Assembly: GCA_022495005.1 (NCBI GenBank)
Contig: JAGYXB010000825.1
Location: forward strand, 1,240,001-1,304,000
Reading direction: 5' to 3'
Length of the DNA stretch: 64,000 nt
Source of the DNA: Rhyacophila brunnea
Lineage: Eukaryota; Arthropoda; Insecta; Trichoptera; Rhyacophilidae
Positions 1 through 11,031 of the stretch are shown here, piece after piece (the first letter of the stretch is position 1; the number at the start of each line of letters is the position of its first letter). The position numbers and the translations under genes were made by a program. The notes beneath the pieces were generated by a model. That model was not told the DNA's origin. It saw only the letters and a program-made list of their open reading frames with translations, and searched no databases.

Positions 1-639
1 AGGAAACCTTTTAGGGTTTCCAACCTTAAAAAAAACCAGGATCACATTAAATTTATACCCAAAAATAGAATTGCGGCCACATTTTTTCAATGAAATTTAC
101 AAAACTTAAGCACATAACTTAGACAGATATATTTGACAAATAAATATTACTATTGTCTAACAATTCCTGGTCAATAACCCTGTATTAACGGTGCCTTAAA
201 TATTAATAAAAATATATTTAAACGCTGTGTGCAAAAATTAAATGAGAAAAAGAATGACATTTTAATTATTGGGATCTTTGGCATTGGAGTTCTTCAATAA
301 TTTTTTCACAGTTTGGAATGTGTATGTGGATATTCCAATACTTAAACAGTCATTTAGATTCGTATCAGTGAGTCGCTATCTGTTTTTCGGTTTTATTATT
401 GAAAATAACACACAAATGAGTCCGTTGGCGCACACCAAAGTTCGGGTACCTACAGAGTTGGGAATCCCTGCTTTAAATTAATACCTACTGGTTAATTATT
501 TTTTACGGTCCATTAATTAAAACATATTTAAACATCATAGTGGATCAGTGCCAGCCTGCCTGTCTATGAAGCCGTCATCATTAGTTGCATCCATTGATAA
601 TAAATGGTTGCATCTAACAAAATATAGCTACATGTCGAG
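1..639. other. AT-rich stretch without recognisable gene
   Basis: No domain, terminal inverted repeat or tandem structure was found. Short open frames here have no recognisable similarity and look like chance frames in AT-rich DNA. Confidence 0.6.
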
Positions 640-1020
640 TTTGCAATTTAAAGCAGGAATTCAATAGATTGGGCGAAACCGTTTTTTACTAAATAAATCT
701 GTTAATATGTAGGTACACATAACCTAGATCACTAAACCCTTATCTACATTTGCTCTGGATTGAAATACATGATGGTTTTGTAATTTGTGTTCGATTTAAT
801 ACAAGAATTCGGTAGATTGGCCGAATGGCAATTAACCGTTTCTACTAAATAGATCTGTTAATATGTATACATAACCTAGATCTCTAAACCCTTATCTACT
901 TTAGCTCCGGAGTAAAATACATATTGGTTTTGAAATTTGTGTTTGATTTAAAGCAAAATTCAATAGATTAGGATTAGGCGAATAGTATTAACCGTTTCAA
1001 CTAAAAAGTTCTGTTTAAAA
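640..1020. repeat. Imperfect tandem triplication, ~150-bp unit
   Basis: Three diverged copies follow each other. The marker GAATTC..TAGATTGG starts near 657 and 805, and a changed form (AATTCAATAGATTAGG) starts near 957. Each is followed by AACCGTTT, then ACTAAA, TCTGTTAATATGTA and CCCTTATCTAC in the first two copies. The third copy breaks off after about 65 bp. Copies differ by small indels, so the array is old. No coding potential is seen. Confidence 0.8.
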
Positions 1021-2049
1021 ACCCACAACCTGAATCTTTGATGCCTATAATCGTCTCTGTTCTGTCAGAACACAGTAACTGGAGAATACTAGTTTTGAGT
1101 AATTTGACTTTGAAGTTGTTAAAATTATTGAAATGCTCTATCATGTGAGTTTATTAAGTAATCGTAAAAAGGATGACTTTAAAATAAAGACTGTTTATTT
1201 ATTAAGAAGGTTTCCAGGCGGTAAAGTTTGATATAAGGAACATTTTGGTATAACTAATTCAATATGTCATTTTTTCGAATTAGTGTCTTCTGCCAGAACA
1301 GTGACGATATCTTCATTTTCTTCGCTTAGGGGTGAACACAGTAATTTACCGTAATAATGGACGTATTCTTTTCAGGACAAAATCTTTTACTGTGTTTTAC
1401 GTGTCCTATTCTATCGCCATAATACGTCGTGGTGAAATTTTTATACAATACTTTTGGGCAAACGTAGATGTATTTCTTGACTGAAGAATCAATTTGCTTC
1501 AGTCATTAGAAAAAACACACCGTCACTTTTGTTACTTAGGTTTATCATAATATTTTAATTCTTTCATTTTAAGTCAAATCATCTGATAATAATTGTGATA
1601 TTAATTTTCAGTATGAATTCAATATCTGTACGTAGGTGCGTAATCTTGTCTGGTATATTTAATTTTAACTTTTACAAGTTCCTATATACATATACAAAAA
1701 GCTTAGAGACGCCTGTTTAAAAGGATTAACTTACTTACATGTTACTATTAATTACTGTGGGTATTGGGTTTCTTAATCCAAGTTTAACATCCGCTTCCGG
1801 CATTCACTTTCCTCAGTCAGATAAGCTCAGTTTTCCGCCTGGAACTTGTCGAGATCGATATCTGTAATCTGTTATAAATGCCTAATCATACGTTTGCGAA
1901 AACCACTTAGAGATTTTTTTTGTGATTTCTGATCAAGATGCTAATTATCTTTTAATTCGTGTTATTTGTATACTTACGTGTGTATCTATGTATTTACTTG
2001 TACTTTTATCAGTAATTATGGATTGTAACAAAAGCTTTAACGATGTGTT
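1021..2049. other. Non-genic AT-rich stretch
   Basis: Nothing beyond low-complexity AT-rich sequence could be supported. Confidence 0.55.
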
Positions 2050-2345
2050 GTTTACCAGAAGCATTTACTTGTATTCATCATACCGAGACTATCCACTGCT
2101 GGATGAAGGTCTGCCAATAGCTTCTTTCGATATCTTCGGTCAATAGTTCTTCGCTGCCAAGTACTTACATCCATCCAACTATGTGTCCGTCTGTCCAGCA
2201 GGTACCTGTGGTCGTTAAGTGACCTTTGGGTACCACTGTATGACGGCATTTGTCCAGCCTATTGGCATATCTGCTTAGCGACCTCTATCACATCGCCTAC
2301 TCTTGTTTGCTTCCTTAACTCATCCCGTGCGTCCAACGCAACAGG
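2050..2345 (-). pseudogene. LINE reverse-transcriptase tail (RTE-like), fragment
   Basis: Read on the minus strand, about 90 residues of decayed coding sequence resemble the post-polymerase tail of RTE-type non-LTR retrotransposons: LRKQTRVGDVIEVAKQ, then an AGQM segment where the family has W.GHIA, then GTQRSLNDHRYLLDRRT and a WMD tryptophan motif. A stop interrupts it just before AGQM. The plus-strand piece around 25.82 kb is a second copy: both share GATATGCCAATAGGCTGG in opposite orientation. No endonuclease or polymerase core is present. A dead 3' fragment is the only reasonable reading; the clade is less certain. Confidence 0.6.
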
Positions 2346-2559
2346 TGCGTTGCCAATTAGTTGGCCATTAGATAGATACTATTAGCATGTTAATTAAATG
2401 TGGTAATTAAATAGTAATTAACAGGTCCACAGTGAATAAGTTAACCATTGGTATCTTTTGTGATCTTTCCGCGCGTTGTTCATCATTAGTATTCGGTCGC
2501 CATATGCACTCCACGCCAGTTAGGTTTTGCTAGCAATTAGACATAGGTACCTACCACCG

Positions 2560-2905
2560 TCCATGGTCCCCACAAGTGGAGCGCTGACAGGGCTCTAGCC
2601 TGGGGACCCGGCGTCTGTGGGCCGTCGTGGCGGGTCGACCTAACAAGTGAGATACAACACAAATTAAGCATATTAACATTTTAAAATATGTGGTTGTGTT
2701 TTGCAAATTTTGATTGTTGTGTGTCGATATTCGAAAACTTCATATTATTATTCAAGTGGATTTATTAAAAAATACAAAAATACACTGAATACCCTTAATT
2801 TAACCTTTAGTTGGAAAACGCTTCTCTATAGCGTCACACTGCTTTTAACCCTAGTGATAGGTAGGGGGGGGGGCGCCAAAGATCTTGACTGGGCCCCCGT
2901 CAATT
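2560..2905 (+). mobile_element. Non-autonomous element, CATGGCCCC family, degenerate copy
   Basis: This begins with CCATGGTCCCCACAAGTGG, continues with GCTGACAGGGCTCTAGCCTG and AAGTGAGATA, and ends with GTGATAGGTAGGGGG and GGGCCCCCGTC. The same order occurs in the complete copy at 62846-63224. The 3' terminus is eroded and no target duplication is visible. It is non-coding. Confidence 0.65.
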
Positions 2906-3790
2906 GACATTTGTTGTCCAAAACAGACGTGTAGTTGTTGACTCGGTTGAGCTAATTTTTATTTGATAACATAACTACATTAGTTTTTCATTGAAATTAT
3001 TATTATTTATATCGTGTCATTTCTGTTGCCCTGGCAGTTATGCATTACTAAAAAAATCCTTGATAAAGTTTACTAGTTTGTCGTATTTAAATAAGTAATT
3101 AATTAAATAATATCATCAAATGGTAGTAGTTTTTTTAATTTTTTTATTTAACATTGTTACGGCTGATCCATCTACAACATAATATTATGTGAGCGATTCA
3201 TTAATATTCTATTGGATCGCAAGTCGGCCTGATATTCGTCGTAAACATATGAATTTGGCACATCAGCCTCGTTTACCGCCACGTGCAAACGTAAACGTAG
3301 ACAGACGTAGTTATAATTTTATTATCAAGTGCAAGCAATGAGATATTTCCTCAACGGTTATCGATTTATCTCTTATCGTTGTATATCCAATATGTAATCC
3401 CATCACGAGTCTCTTGCTGGCGTCGGGAAGTGGATGCGTCATGTCACTCATGTTCATGCACGATAGATCACGTTGCATTATCCGATCCGGGTACATTGTC
3501 GCCAGCTCACCACACGTGCCGGATGAACAGCTTGATAATAATATAATACTATGTACACAACAGCTACTGTATGGGCCCCTATCACTAATATGTCCGGAAA
3601 ATATATCATTATCAATATGATAAGTAGATGCGTAGGTGTTACCTGATTAGTCTTTAATTGGCGTGCTCTTCCTATGAACTATCTGGTTGCATAAAAAAAT
3701 ACAATTATTCATTGTTATATCATTTGGCCCATGATTTGAGCTACCTCATCTCCACCCGCCATATTGTATACATATTATGCAGCCTTGATT
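2906..3790. other. Non-genic AT-rich stretch
   Basis: No gene, inverted repeat or recognisable element was found. Short frames on both strands overlap each other and show no family motif. Confidence 0.5.
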
Positions 3791-3794
3791 TGTG

Positions 3795-4160
3795 TACGGC
3801 CACCTTACAAGACGCTATAAACGTGTCAGATTGAAATGATTGTAGCACCACATTGATGTAGCAACCAATATTCTCTGTAAGGTGTGCACGTGTGCGCGCG
3901 CGCGCACACCTACCAAAATGTGTACGCACACATGTTTTCATCCCCCGCACAGTCCTCATAAAAATATTATAAAAGAAAGTTTCCTTTGCCAGATTTTAGA
4001 TTTTAGTTAGCACGCAAAATTTTACGTCGAGTGGGATCACTATACCCGTCCCATTCTATCGCGTGCCAAAGTATACGAAAAGTCCACCTTCCATGACACT
4101 ATAAACGTGTCGGAATGTAAATATTTCAACACCACACTGATGTAGCAAGTCCATGCTCCT
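3795..4160. repeat. Direct repeat of a short dispersed sequence
   Basis: A segment with CTATAAACGTGTC followed by TGATGTAGCAA occurs at about 3812-3865 and again at about 4099-4150, roughly 287 bp apart. A third, more diverged relative lies near 41174-41235 (CTATAAGTGTGTCTGA). It is a short dispersed or degraded tandem repeat of unknown class. Confidence 0.5.
3882..3909. repeat. Alternating purine-pyrimidine tract (Z-DNA-prone)
   Basis: Twenty-eight consecutive bases alternate purine and pyrimidine, with a core of (GC)n between GTGTG and CACAC. The tract is nearly self-complementary. Such sequence is the classic substrate for Z-DNA or cruciform extrusion; whether that happens here is inference. 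Confidence 0.75.
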
Positions 4161-4249
4161 TGGTGCTTAACGAAAGCTTTAGAAAATAGAAAGAATTTGA
4201 CGTCATTTATTTTTAATGTAATGAAGTGTCCTCTGTACCCGTGTACTGA

Positions 4250-4560
4250 AAGTCTGCCAAAACAGAGGAGTCAGGAGTTGTAAGTGTTAAATCTAAGGAG
4301 GATCGGAACTATTCCGTCCTCCATAATGACGCAGCAAATTTTTCAAATGCCTCAATGTTGGCCTTGCTTGATATCAAGTCGGCGTGGCCAATCGGGCCCA
4401 TGTATGGATGGACCCTGGCAAACAGCTCCGCTAGGTTAGATGGATCTCATCAGCGGGCAGTCCCCGAGGACGTGTTTAGTGTTTTGATGGTCAATTAACT
4501 TGTTGTGTTTCTCACTTGTATTCAGCACAACTGAAGGCATTGAGTGACCTGTAGCGTTCT
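4250..4560 (-). pseudogene. Non-LTR retrotransposon C-terminal tail, fragment
   Basis: On the minus strand a coherent frame of about 40 codons ends at a stop at 4309-4311 and contains ELFARVHPYMGPIGHADL followed by NIEAFEKFAASLWRTE. Just upstream, in another frame, is HVLGDCPLM. An H...DCP motif followed by a helical tail is typical of the Cys/His C-terminus of LINE ORF2 proteins. The two parts are separated by a frameshift, and the rest of ORF2 is missing. Function is lost. The clade is unresolved. Confidence 0.5.
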
Positions 4561-5234
4561 TCTTGTAGCCAACCTCCCTCTTCTAGGTTATGAAAACTAG
4601 ATGTTTCCGACCATTTGGCTATATGTAGTAAAGTAATAATCACAATCGAGTAAATCACTTCATAAGAAAAAAAATATGAACATAGCAACTAGATTTAACA
4701 CTTGGTAAGCCAACCACAACAAATGAAAAGTGATATCTAAATCGATGCATGCAATACCTACTTATTTAAGATCAACCACTGCATTCCTCACAACACAGTA
4801 ACAAAGTTGAATAATCCTTCCTGGGATTGATTATTGTTATAAGGAGTTAAAATCTTATTGAAATGTAAAATTTCATTGAACATTGCTAAATTCTATAAAA
4901 AACAAACAATAATTCCGTTCACAATCAAGTTTTTTAAAAATTGAAATAAGTTATCTTAAATTTCATTATCTGAAAACGAGGGGCTTTTGAGTTGTGTTTG
5001 CATAGATCTACTGCAGGGAACTCAGAAATAATGGGAACTGAAATACCTAACGCGTAAGGAGAAGCAGGTAACCGATCTAGAGTAAGGAAGAATACGGGAT
5101 AAATTTAAACACGTGTCATGAATACCTCATACGTCCAATACTGACAACTTTATGCATTGACGCTCACTTAATATTGGTGTATTACACACTAGGTATTGCA
5201 CGTCTATAATGCGTGGTTCATTTTCGTAGGACAC
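4561..5234. other. Non-genic AT-rich stretch
   Basis: No recognisable feature. Confidence 0.5.
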
Positions 5235-5237
5235 TTA

Positions 5238-5748
5238 GGCATAAAGCCCACCAAAGCGGCGCTCGGTGCGCTCTCTACGAAGTAGGCCCCCTCCCACCCG
5301 CGCATTACCCTTCACCAATGTAATAAAGGGCTCAAGGAGCACAAAATAATTATTATTATCAGCGTCTCTCATAACAAAGCAATAAAAATATTATTAAATT
5401 TCTCGGGGCTTGTAATTACTATTCACGATGACATCATTCTACCAGCGAAATATCGGCACGCAATAACTAAACAAAGAGTTCACTGTTATTAAATAATGCC
5501 TTCTCGCCCGTCTATCGACGACGCTGCCAGAAGCGTGATTTTGTTTGCCGTGTTCAATGAATGGACTACGTTGTATTTTCGTTAATTCGGCCGCTGAGAA
5601 GCCACACAACGGTGACTCATGGGGCGGGCGGGCACAATGCGTCGTCAAATCCAGTGTGCGCTGGCGTATTTGACTACGTTGTATTTTCGATGATTCACAT
5701 AGAATATGCGCGAGCGCCCCGCAAGCCCGCTTTAGTGGACTTTATGCC
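5238..5748. mobile_element. Harbinger-like MITE with TTA target duplication
   Basis: Terminal inverted repeats of about 50 bp start GGCATAAAGCCCACCAAAGC on the left and, on the opposite strand of the right end, GGCATAAAGTCCACTAAAGC. Both then reach a GCGCTCG segment. The element is flanked by TTA on both sides (5235-5237 and 5749-5751). A three-base TWA duplication plus a TIR starting GG fits PIF/Harbinger. Inside, GACTACGTTGTATTTTCG occurs twice (about 5566 and 5673). No transposase is encoded. Confidence 0.8.
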
Positions 5749-5867
5749 TTACGCATTCAAAACCCTGCGTCAGAATTTACTGTATTGGGTATGGTATCTA
5801 CTATCAGAATTCTGTTTATTACTGTGATCTATCTGTATTATTCTGCTATTTCTTGTTGCTAATTTTT

Positions 5868-6014
5868 TCGTTGTCAGCCACTTGCTCAACGTATTAGGTC
5901 CATACCCTGAATCACACACAAATTGAAAAACAATATGTGTACTTGCCAGACCCAGGATTCGAACCTGGGACCCACGGTGTGATAGTCCAACGCTGAAGCC
6001 GCACGGCCACCGTT
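5868..6014 (-). mobile_element. tRNA-derived SINE, minus-strand copy
   Basis: On the minus strand the sequence carries a perfect RNA polymerase III B box, GGTTCGAATCC (complement of 5955-5965), inside a T-arm-like stem CCAGG/CCTGG. It is followed by GGGTCTGGCAAGTACACA and a non-tRNA tail ending GGTCCTA-type sequence and GTGGCTGACA. The copy at 58752 is about 85% similar by eye across the shared part, so this is a SINE family, not a tRNA gene. The acceptor stem does not pair as in a functional tRNA. Confidence 0.8.
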
Positions 6015-6725
6015 ATTGCTAATACCTTTATATTAATTTGTAGGAATATAATCAAGTATTTTTTCCTAAGCATCATAAGATGATTGGCAACGAGCAGTAT
6101 CATGCACATACGTACAACTAAACAATATACAGTATGGCATTAATTAATATACGAATTAGGGTCAATTTGACCTGGGACAGCCAGAAAAAGGTCAAACAAG
6201 TATTAAATTCAAAATGTCATGTCATTATTATAGCCCATACACTCGCCTATCTACCCCTGCTGCCAAGCAGTTACAATATAGTTTAAGTGACATAGGATGG
6301 GGATATGAATAATACGTTTTAGTACGTAGGTACCTATGAATTAAGGTATATTGTACAGAATGTATTGCCGCGTGTATTTTAGAAGACATGATTGATGAAC
6401 AATCCATAATTATTTGTTATAAAAAAACTGTCTTTTTAGGTTGAAATACATTACTTTATTAAATTCTGAATTAAATTACCGATATTACTTATTAAAATAC
6501 TGAATTAAATTCTAATCGATGTTCTCTGCTTTTTCATAGTTTTGATTCATATAGAATAAAATAAATGGTATAAACTCGAATCATTTCGATTTACTTTTCT
6601 AATTGTTATTTTTAAATAATATAACGCAAACAAGTCTTCATATTATGATTAGTTAGTATGCACTAAGCATGCACCAATAATGTTGAGCCGTCTATTTTCA
6701 AATACTGATTAGAATGGCCTTCAAA
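6015..6725. other. Non-genic AT-rich stretch
   Basis: No supported feature. Confidence 0.5.
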
Positions 6726-6870
6726 GCGGGGGGATGGATGATAGGGCCCTAGTCTGGGGGCCTGGCGTGGCGGAACGACCAGCTAAGTGAGATAGACACA
6801 TCACAAATTTGTTTCAATATTAAAAAAATCGCCTGCTACTGTACTTCGATAAAAAATATTATTTGAATAT
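6726..6870 (+). mobile_element. CATGGCCCC-family fragment (5' half)
   Basis: The words GGGCCCTAGTCTGGGGGCC, GTGGCGGAACGACC, TAAGTGAGATA and ATCACAAATTTG match the 5' half of the complete copy at 62846. The terminus is damaged and the 3' half is absent. Confidence 0.6.
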
Positions 6871-7858
6871 AAAAGGTACGATACAATTGATGTATTGTGA
6901 TATGATGATTAATATAAGTACTTAAATAATAATTCACGTGTATAATTTAGAAAACGTTACTGTCATGCTGAATATGTAATCAAAAAAATATATGTTTCTG
7001 GGCAAACGACGTATTTGTGTTTCAAGCGTAAATCGTTGGTTTATTTTTTACATCATCTATTTTCAAATTAGAACTGTGTTCCCATTTTTATTAGCTGATA
7101 AACCCCTTTTTCCAATAAATACAATCAAAATAATCATTTCCATTAATCGGTTTCTGCTAAATAATTCAGTTTGGAATTTATAGATACTTAATTACATAGT
7201 AAGTAAAGAAATCGCTTGATAGATTTGACCCAATTACTTGGACCTTTTTTTTAAATGTAGGTACGCCTCTTTATAATATTATCAAACATGACAAAATATC
7301 TTAATTATTGATAACCCCATTTCCTTAGTAAACTTTCTTTATTGTATTATTGTATATGTAGTTAAAAAACATTGTAACTCACTCAATATAATTTGCTATC
7401 GCAGACTTTAAGTATAATTGGAAGTTTTTACATCACTTATGTCGTATTTTTACGTTACTATTAGTTTGTCTATGCTGGGCAGTATAATTTTGCATAATAC
7501 TATGTACTTATCTATCACGTACTAAATCTAGAAAACAATAAAGTAACTCGGTGTGTTTAACTCATATTCTAAATGGAATAGTTTATCTATCACGTTTAAC
7601 GATGCACAGTATAATATCCTTTCTTCCAGGTATAAAATACCTGCTGTTAAACTAACCCTTGAATGACTGCCGGTGCGTGACTTCATTTCGGAGTAATAAA
7701 AACCGCTCTCTTGAACTTTGATACAATTTTTTCCTGTATAGCAACATTTTATAGTGAAACATACATTAAAAAATCTTCAAATACAATCCTCCTTAAGCTA
7801 AGCACCTTTCACACTTTTGTGTATCTAATCTAGTACGCTAAGAAGGGAATTCTTTACC
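6871..7858. other. Non-genic AT-rich stretch
   Basis: Nothing coding was recognised. A weak splice-junction-like motif at 7617-7635 is listed separately. Confidence 0.5.
7617..7635 (+). other. Weak candidate recursive-splicing (ratchet) site
   Basis: A pyrimidine run TCCTTTCTTCC ends in AG at 7628-7629 and is joined directly to GTATAA. The acceptor half is good and the donor half is weaker than the two sites at 29.73 and 56.21 kb. It may be a chance match. Confidence 0.25.
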
Positions 7859-7866
7859 CACTATCG

Positions 7867-8617
7867 CAGGGAGGGGCAAACTTTTTGGATGGAGGGCCAA
7901 ATTCAAGAATTCAAAATGAACGGCGGGCCGCAAGTAAAATACCATTTTTAGATATACACTATTTATTATCACGAAAAATAAACATTACAAAAACATTAAT
8001 GAGAAGAATGAAACTGTTGCACATTTTTTTAAATTCAGGTGTTAATTTTGTAGTTGATATTTTCAAAACTGCTTCTAAATGGGTATCGGAGATATTTGAT
8101 CGTAAAGAATTTTTATTGAGGTTCACGATCGAAAATGTTTGTTCACATATTATATGTTGATCCAAAATAACGAACATTTTTCTTGCATAATTTTTAAGTT
8201 GGTCGAATTTGTCTGAATTAAGGGCATTGTAAGTTTTGGAGATTTCTTCACGACAGTGCAATTCTCTTAAATCAGTGTCACACTGCAGGTCAATAATCTC
8301 AAGTTGTAGCTATGTCGGTACACTATCAATATCTATTGATCTACATACAATCCAGAGCGAGATTACAATCCGAAATTTCTTTCCATTCATTCCCAATCGA
8401 TGTTCAACGTAGAAAATAGTGGTTACATAGTGTGAGACGAGACGCAAGGAAGACGTACTGAGATAATACATTTACAAAACAACAAATTCTTCAAATTTTA
8501 ATCTATTGTCAATATTTAAAAAAAATATATAAAAAAGTTATTCGTAATCAGAAGTACAATTAATGATTGCGGGCCGCAAAAAAATACCCGGCGGGCCGCA
8601 GTTTGCCCCCCCCCCTG
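7867..8617 (-). mobile_element. hAT element relic with perfect 8-bp target duplication
   Basis: The left end reads CAGGGAGGGGCAAACT. The right end, on the opposite strand, reads CAGGGGGGGGGGCAAACT. Both sides are flanked by the identical octamer CACTATCG (7859-7866 and 8618-8625). CAG-type ends plus an 8-bp duplication are diagnostic of the hAT superfamily. GCGGGCCGCA-type motifs lie just inside both ends. The 751-bp length, against 2.5-4 kb for autonomous elements, shows a large internal deletion. The remaining coding piece is on the minus strand. Confidence 0.92.
7959..8355 (-). pseudogene. hAT transposase C-terminal fragment (GTF2IRD2/EPM2AIP1-like type)
   Basis: The minus-strand frame contains VPT-stop-LQLEIIDLQCDTDL and then, downstream, HIICEQTFSIVNLNKNSLR, DTHLEAVLKISTT and LTPEF. 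The order LQLEIIDLQCD, then CEQ.FS..N.NKN..RS, then HLE..L.ISTT is the C-terminal dimerisation region seen in hAT transposases of the family that includes vertebrate GTF2IRD2 and EPM2AIP1. One in-frame stop interrupts the upstream part. No BED finger and no DDE catalytic region remain. It is a dead remnant inside the TIR-bounded element. Confidence 0.8.
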
Positions 8618-8625
8618 CACTATCG

Positions 8626-9598
8626 AAATTAGAGATATTCCTATGAAAGTACGCTAGGTAAGCTGTTATGAAAACTAATAGAGCTCAACAGTGCAAACTT
8701 TGCAGTTCAGTTCTAACTAAATGGTTTTGATAGGTACTATCAATAAATAATATTTTATTACACTATGTCACTGTCTAATCGGAACTATGATTATATTATT
8801 TTACTTTAAACATTTTATAGTACCCAAACAAGATGCACAATTTCATTGACTTGCATACGCCCATAATGGCCGAAGCGTTAAGTGTCGGTTTATAATGTAC
8901 TACCGGATCTGGCAAATCCACATGTTATTTTTTAAACATTTATGTTTGGTCCGCTTAGAATCGAACATGTTGATGTATGTAATAAAAATGTAATGGGTGA
9001 ATTTGAAAGAGCTATTTTGCCTTTTATCCAAATTGACGTATTCTGAGACTACGCTGAATCGTGTAGTTTACATACTATAATAATTATGAGCCCACTCTCA
9101 ACCGATCGCGCTGCGGATTGATGGATGTATGGCACCTCCGCACGCAGCTACCTAATACCCCCGAATATGTCTGAATTATTCCTGAAATGTGTACATAGGT
9201 AGACTGCTACTTCGTGCGATTTATGGTTGCTTCTAGCTGCCGTAAAATGCAACGAGCCCAAATCACACAACAAAAACATACCGCATCCTTTTGCCTCCCT
9301 CATAATTATTATTGATATCTCGTAAAAATCATCGGGGATGCAAATGCGTGTCCGGAAACTCGTACGTATGCAGAACGGTGAAATAATGTATCGGAAATAT
9401 ATGGCCGTATATTAAAGACCGTTCAACCTCTTTCGGGTCGTATAATACCTATTGACATAAAATTCATCTCTAAATAAAACACGGTTCTTGTCGGTTTACA
9501 CTTTACAAAAAGCCAGCAGCAAATATATTTTGAAAATAGCCGATATACTGGATTATTTGTTAGGTTAGGTTTTCACTCTTGAATTCATGAATTTTGCC
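8626..9598. other. Non-genic stretch
   Basis: No gene or element recognised. A (TTAGG)2-like doublet lies near 9562-9572. Confidence 0.5.
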
Positions 9599-9599
9599 A

Positions 9600-10050
9600 A
9601 AATCAGCTATGACGATTGAATTAATGTTCATATTGAATCTGATAAAATTGGAGACCATGGGCCTTATGTTAGAACATGCGAGTTGTAGTCGCCCGGTCGA
9701 CATGACGTCATAAATGACATTGTTGTGACGTACTACCGGAGTGATAATAGCATTCGAGAAAATAACGCTAGTCAAATGCTGGCGTTATTCATTGTCCCCA
9801 TATACAAATAGGTGTTTCAGCACAATAATATCTATGGTGAGCAGTGTGTGTTGGGCGGCTTGCCTCGAGCGTGTATTGGCTTACGTCACAATTACGTCAT
9901 GTCGTCGGGTGACTTTATATCACCAGTTATAATTATAACATAGGCCTGCAGATAGTAAGTACCTATACGGTCATCTCTTTCCGATAGAAAGCTCACGGCG
10001 AACTGTGCCACGGTGAAATATTTTACGTACAATAATAATTTACATGTAAC
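9600..10050. repeat. Dispersed repeat, shared with 34588-34745, interrupted by a MITE
   Basis: The left part (TTAATGTTCATATTGAATCT, ATAAAATTGGA) and right part (GCTCACGGCGAACTGTG, ATGTAACC) recur in the same order at 34588-34745. Here they are separated by an extra inverted-repeat element at 9685-9917. A related CACGATGAACTGTGATACGG lies near 58580. The class is unknown. Confidence 0.6.
9685..9917. mobile_element. Small inverted-repeat element rich in TGACGT
   Basis: The left end GTAGTCGCCCGGTCGACATG is mirrored on the right by the complement AAAGTCACCCGACGACATG. Both arms continue into TGACGT and TGTGACGTA words, so five CRE-like half-sites or sites are packed into ~220 bp, including one palindromic TGACGTCA at 9703-9710. 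No clear target duplication was found. The CRE-like words are most simply TIR sequence, not regulatory sites. Confidence 0.6.
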
Positions 10051-10305
10051 CTTGCGAAGAGTAAAATTTTGGGTTGGATAATAAATAGTAAAATGAGAAA
10101 GAAATAATCTTAAGACAATCGTGAGTAACAATATTATATTGTGTGTCATGCCAGATAGCTAACGTACCTGCTCAAGTAAGTAGGTAATAATTTAATAATT
10201 GTAAGTACCTAGGTAAATATTTGCGTAATTTGAATATTAATTTTGTAAATTAGGATTACTTTATGAGGGTAATTTAAAAAAAATCTTTTAAATTGCTAAT
10301 TACTT

Positions 10306-10533
10306 TCAGTTTTTTGGCACGATCTCCTCAGCTGCGTTGATAGGATCAACTACTTTGGGAATAACAATTTTAGGTCCCCAGGAGCGGGGGTGACGTAAGG
10401 CGAAGTCTTTTATGCTCTGGGCAGACGTCTGCCGTAAAAAATCTCGTACGGAGAAAATTAAAATGCTGCCCAGCTCGGAATAACAAGTGTACCTACCTAC
10501 GCAGTGAATGACCCATATAAAGTCTTCACACAA
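10306..10533 (-). CDS. Unassigned reading frame with coding-like composition
   Basis: A minus-strand frame, open from a stop near 10563 to a TGA at 10306-10308, reads about 75 residues with no ATG in its first part. Its second half (SVRDFLRQTSAQSIKDFAL, HPRSWGPKIVIPKVVDP, INAAEEIVPKN) has balanced amino-acid composition and higher GC than its surroundings, unlike the chance frames nearby. I do not recognise the family. It could be a terminal exon or a relic of an unrecognised element. On the plus strand a good acceptor (GCTAATTACTTTCAG, ending at 10309) abuts the same block, so a plus-strand non-coding exon is the alternative. Confidence 0.3.
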   Translation of the reverse strand: MCEDFIWVIHCVGRYTCYSELGSILIFSVRDFLRQTSAQSIKDFALRHPRSWGPKIVIPKVVDPINAAEEIVPKN

Positions 10534-11031
10534 ACATACATGGCTGATGTCTTTAGGGAATTAGTTCCCAAGAACTTTAGAGATAACTAAAACTAGTTTG
10601 TATGTAAAATATATTCTGTACCCGGGCTATTTTCATCAAACTATTTTTGAACCACTAAAATATCTTTCAAATAATTTGCGTTAATTTATGATGTTTATAA
10701 AATAGTTTCGCTGAACATTCGTTTGTGGTATCTGTCTAGTTTTGGCTATTTAATTTTTTTCTTCCCGTGTTTTATCTTGCCTCCGGAGTTCATAATCTCG
10801 GATGTATCGAATCAGGTTTTTTTTCTTTAATTGTGCTACTGTCAATAATTATTGTTCTTGAAACAAATGTGTTTTATATCTGCAAGCAGTTGCACTGGAT
10901 AGCCTTTGAGACTGGTTGGTATATTAATCCCGAATTTTTTGTGTTGTTTACGCGTTAATGCGTCGATACTGCACTACAATGAATCAGTGAGGTGCTGTCG
11001 TATGTATGGTATTATGCAATGCAATTTACTG

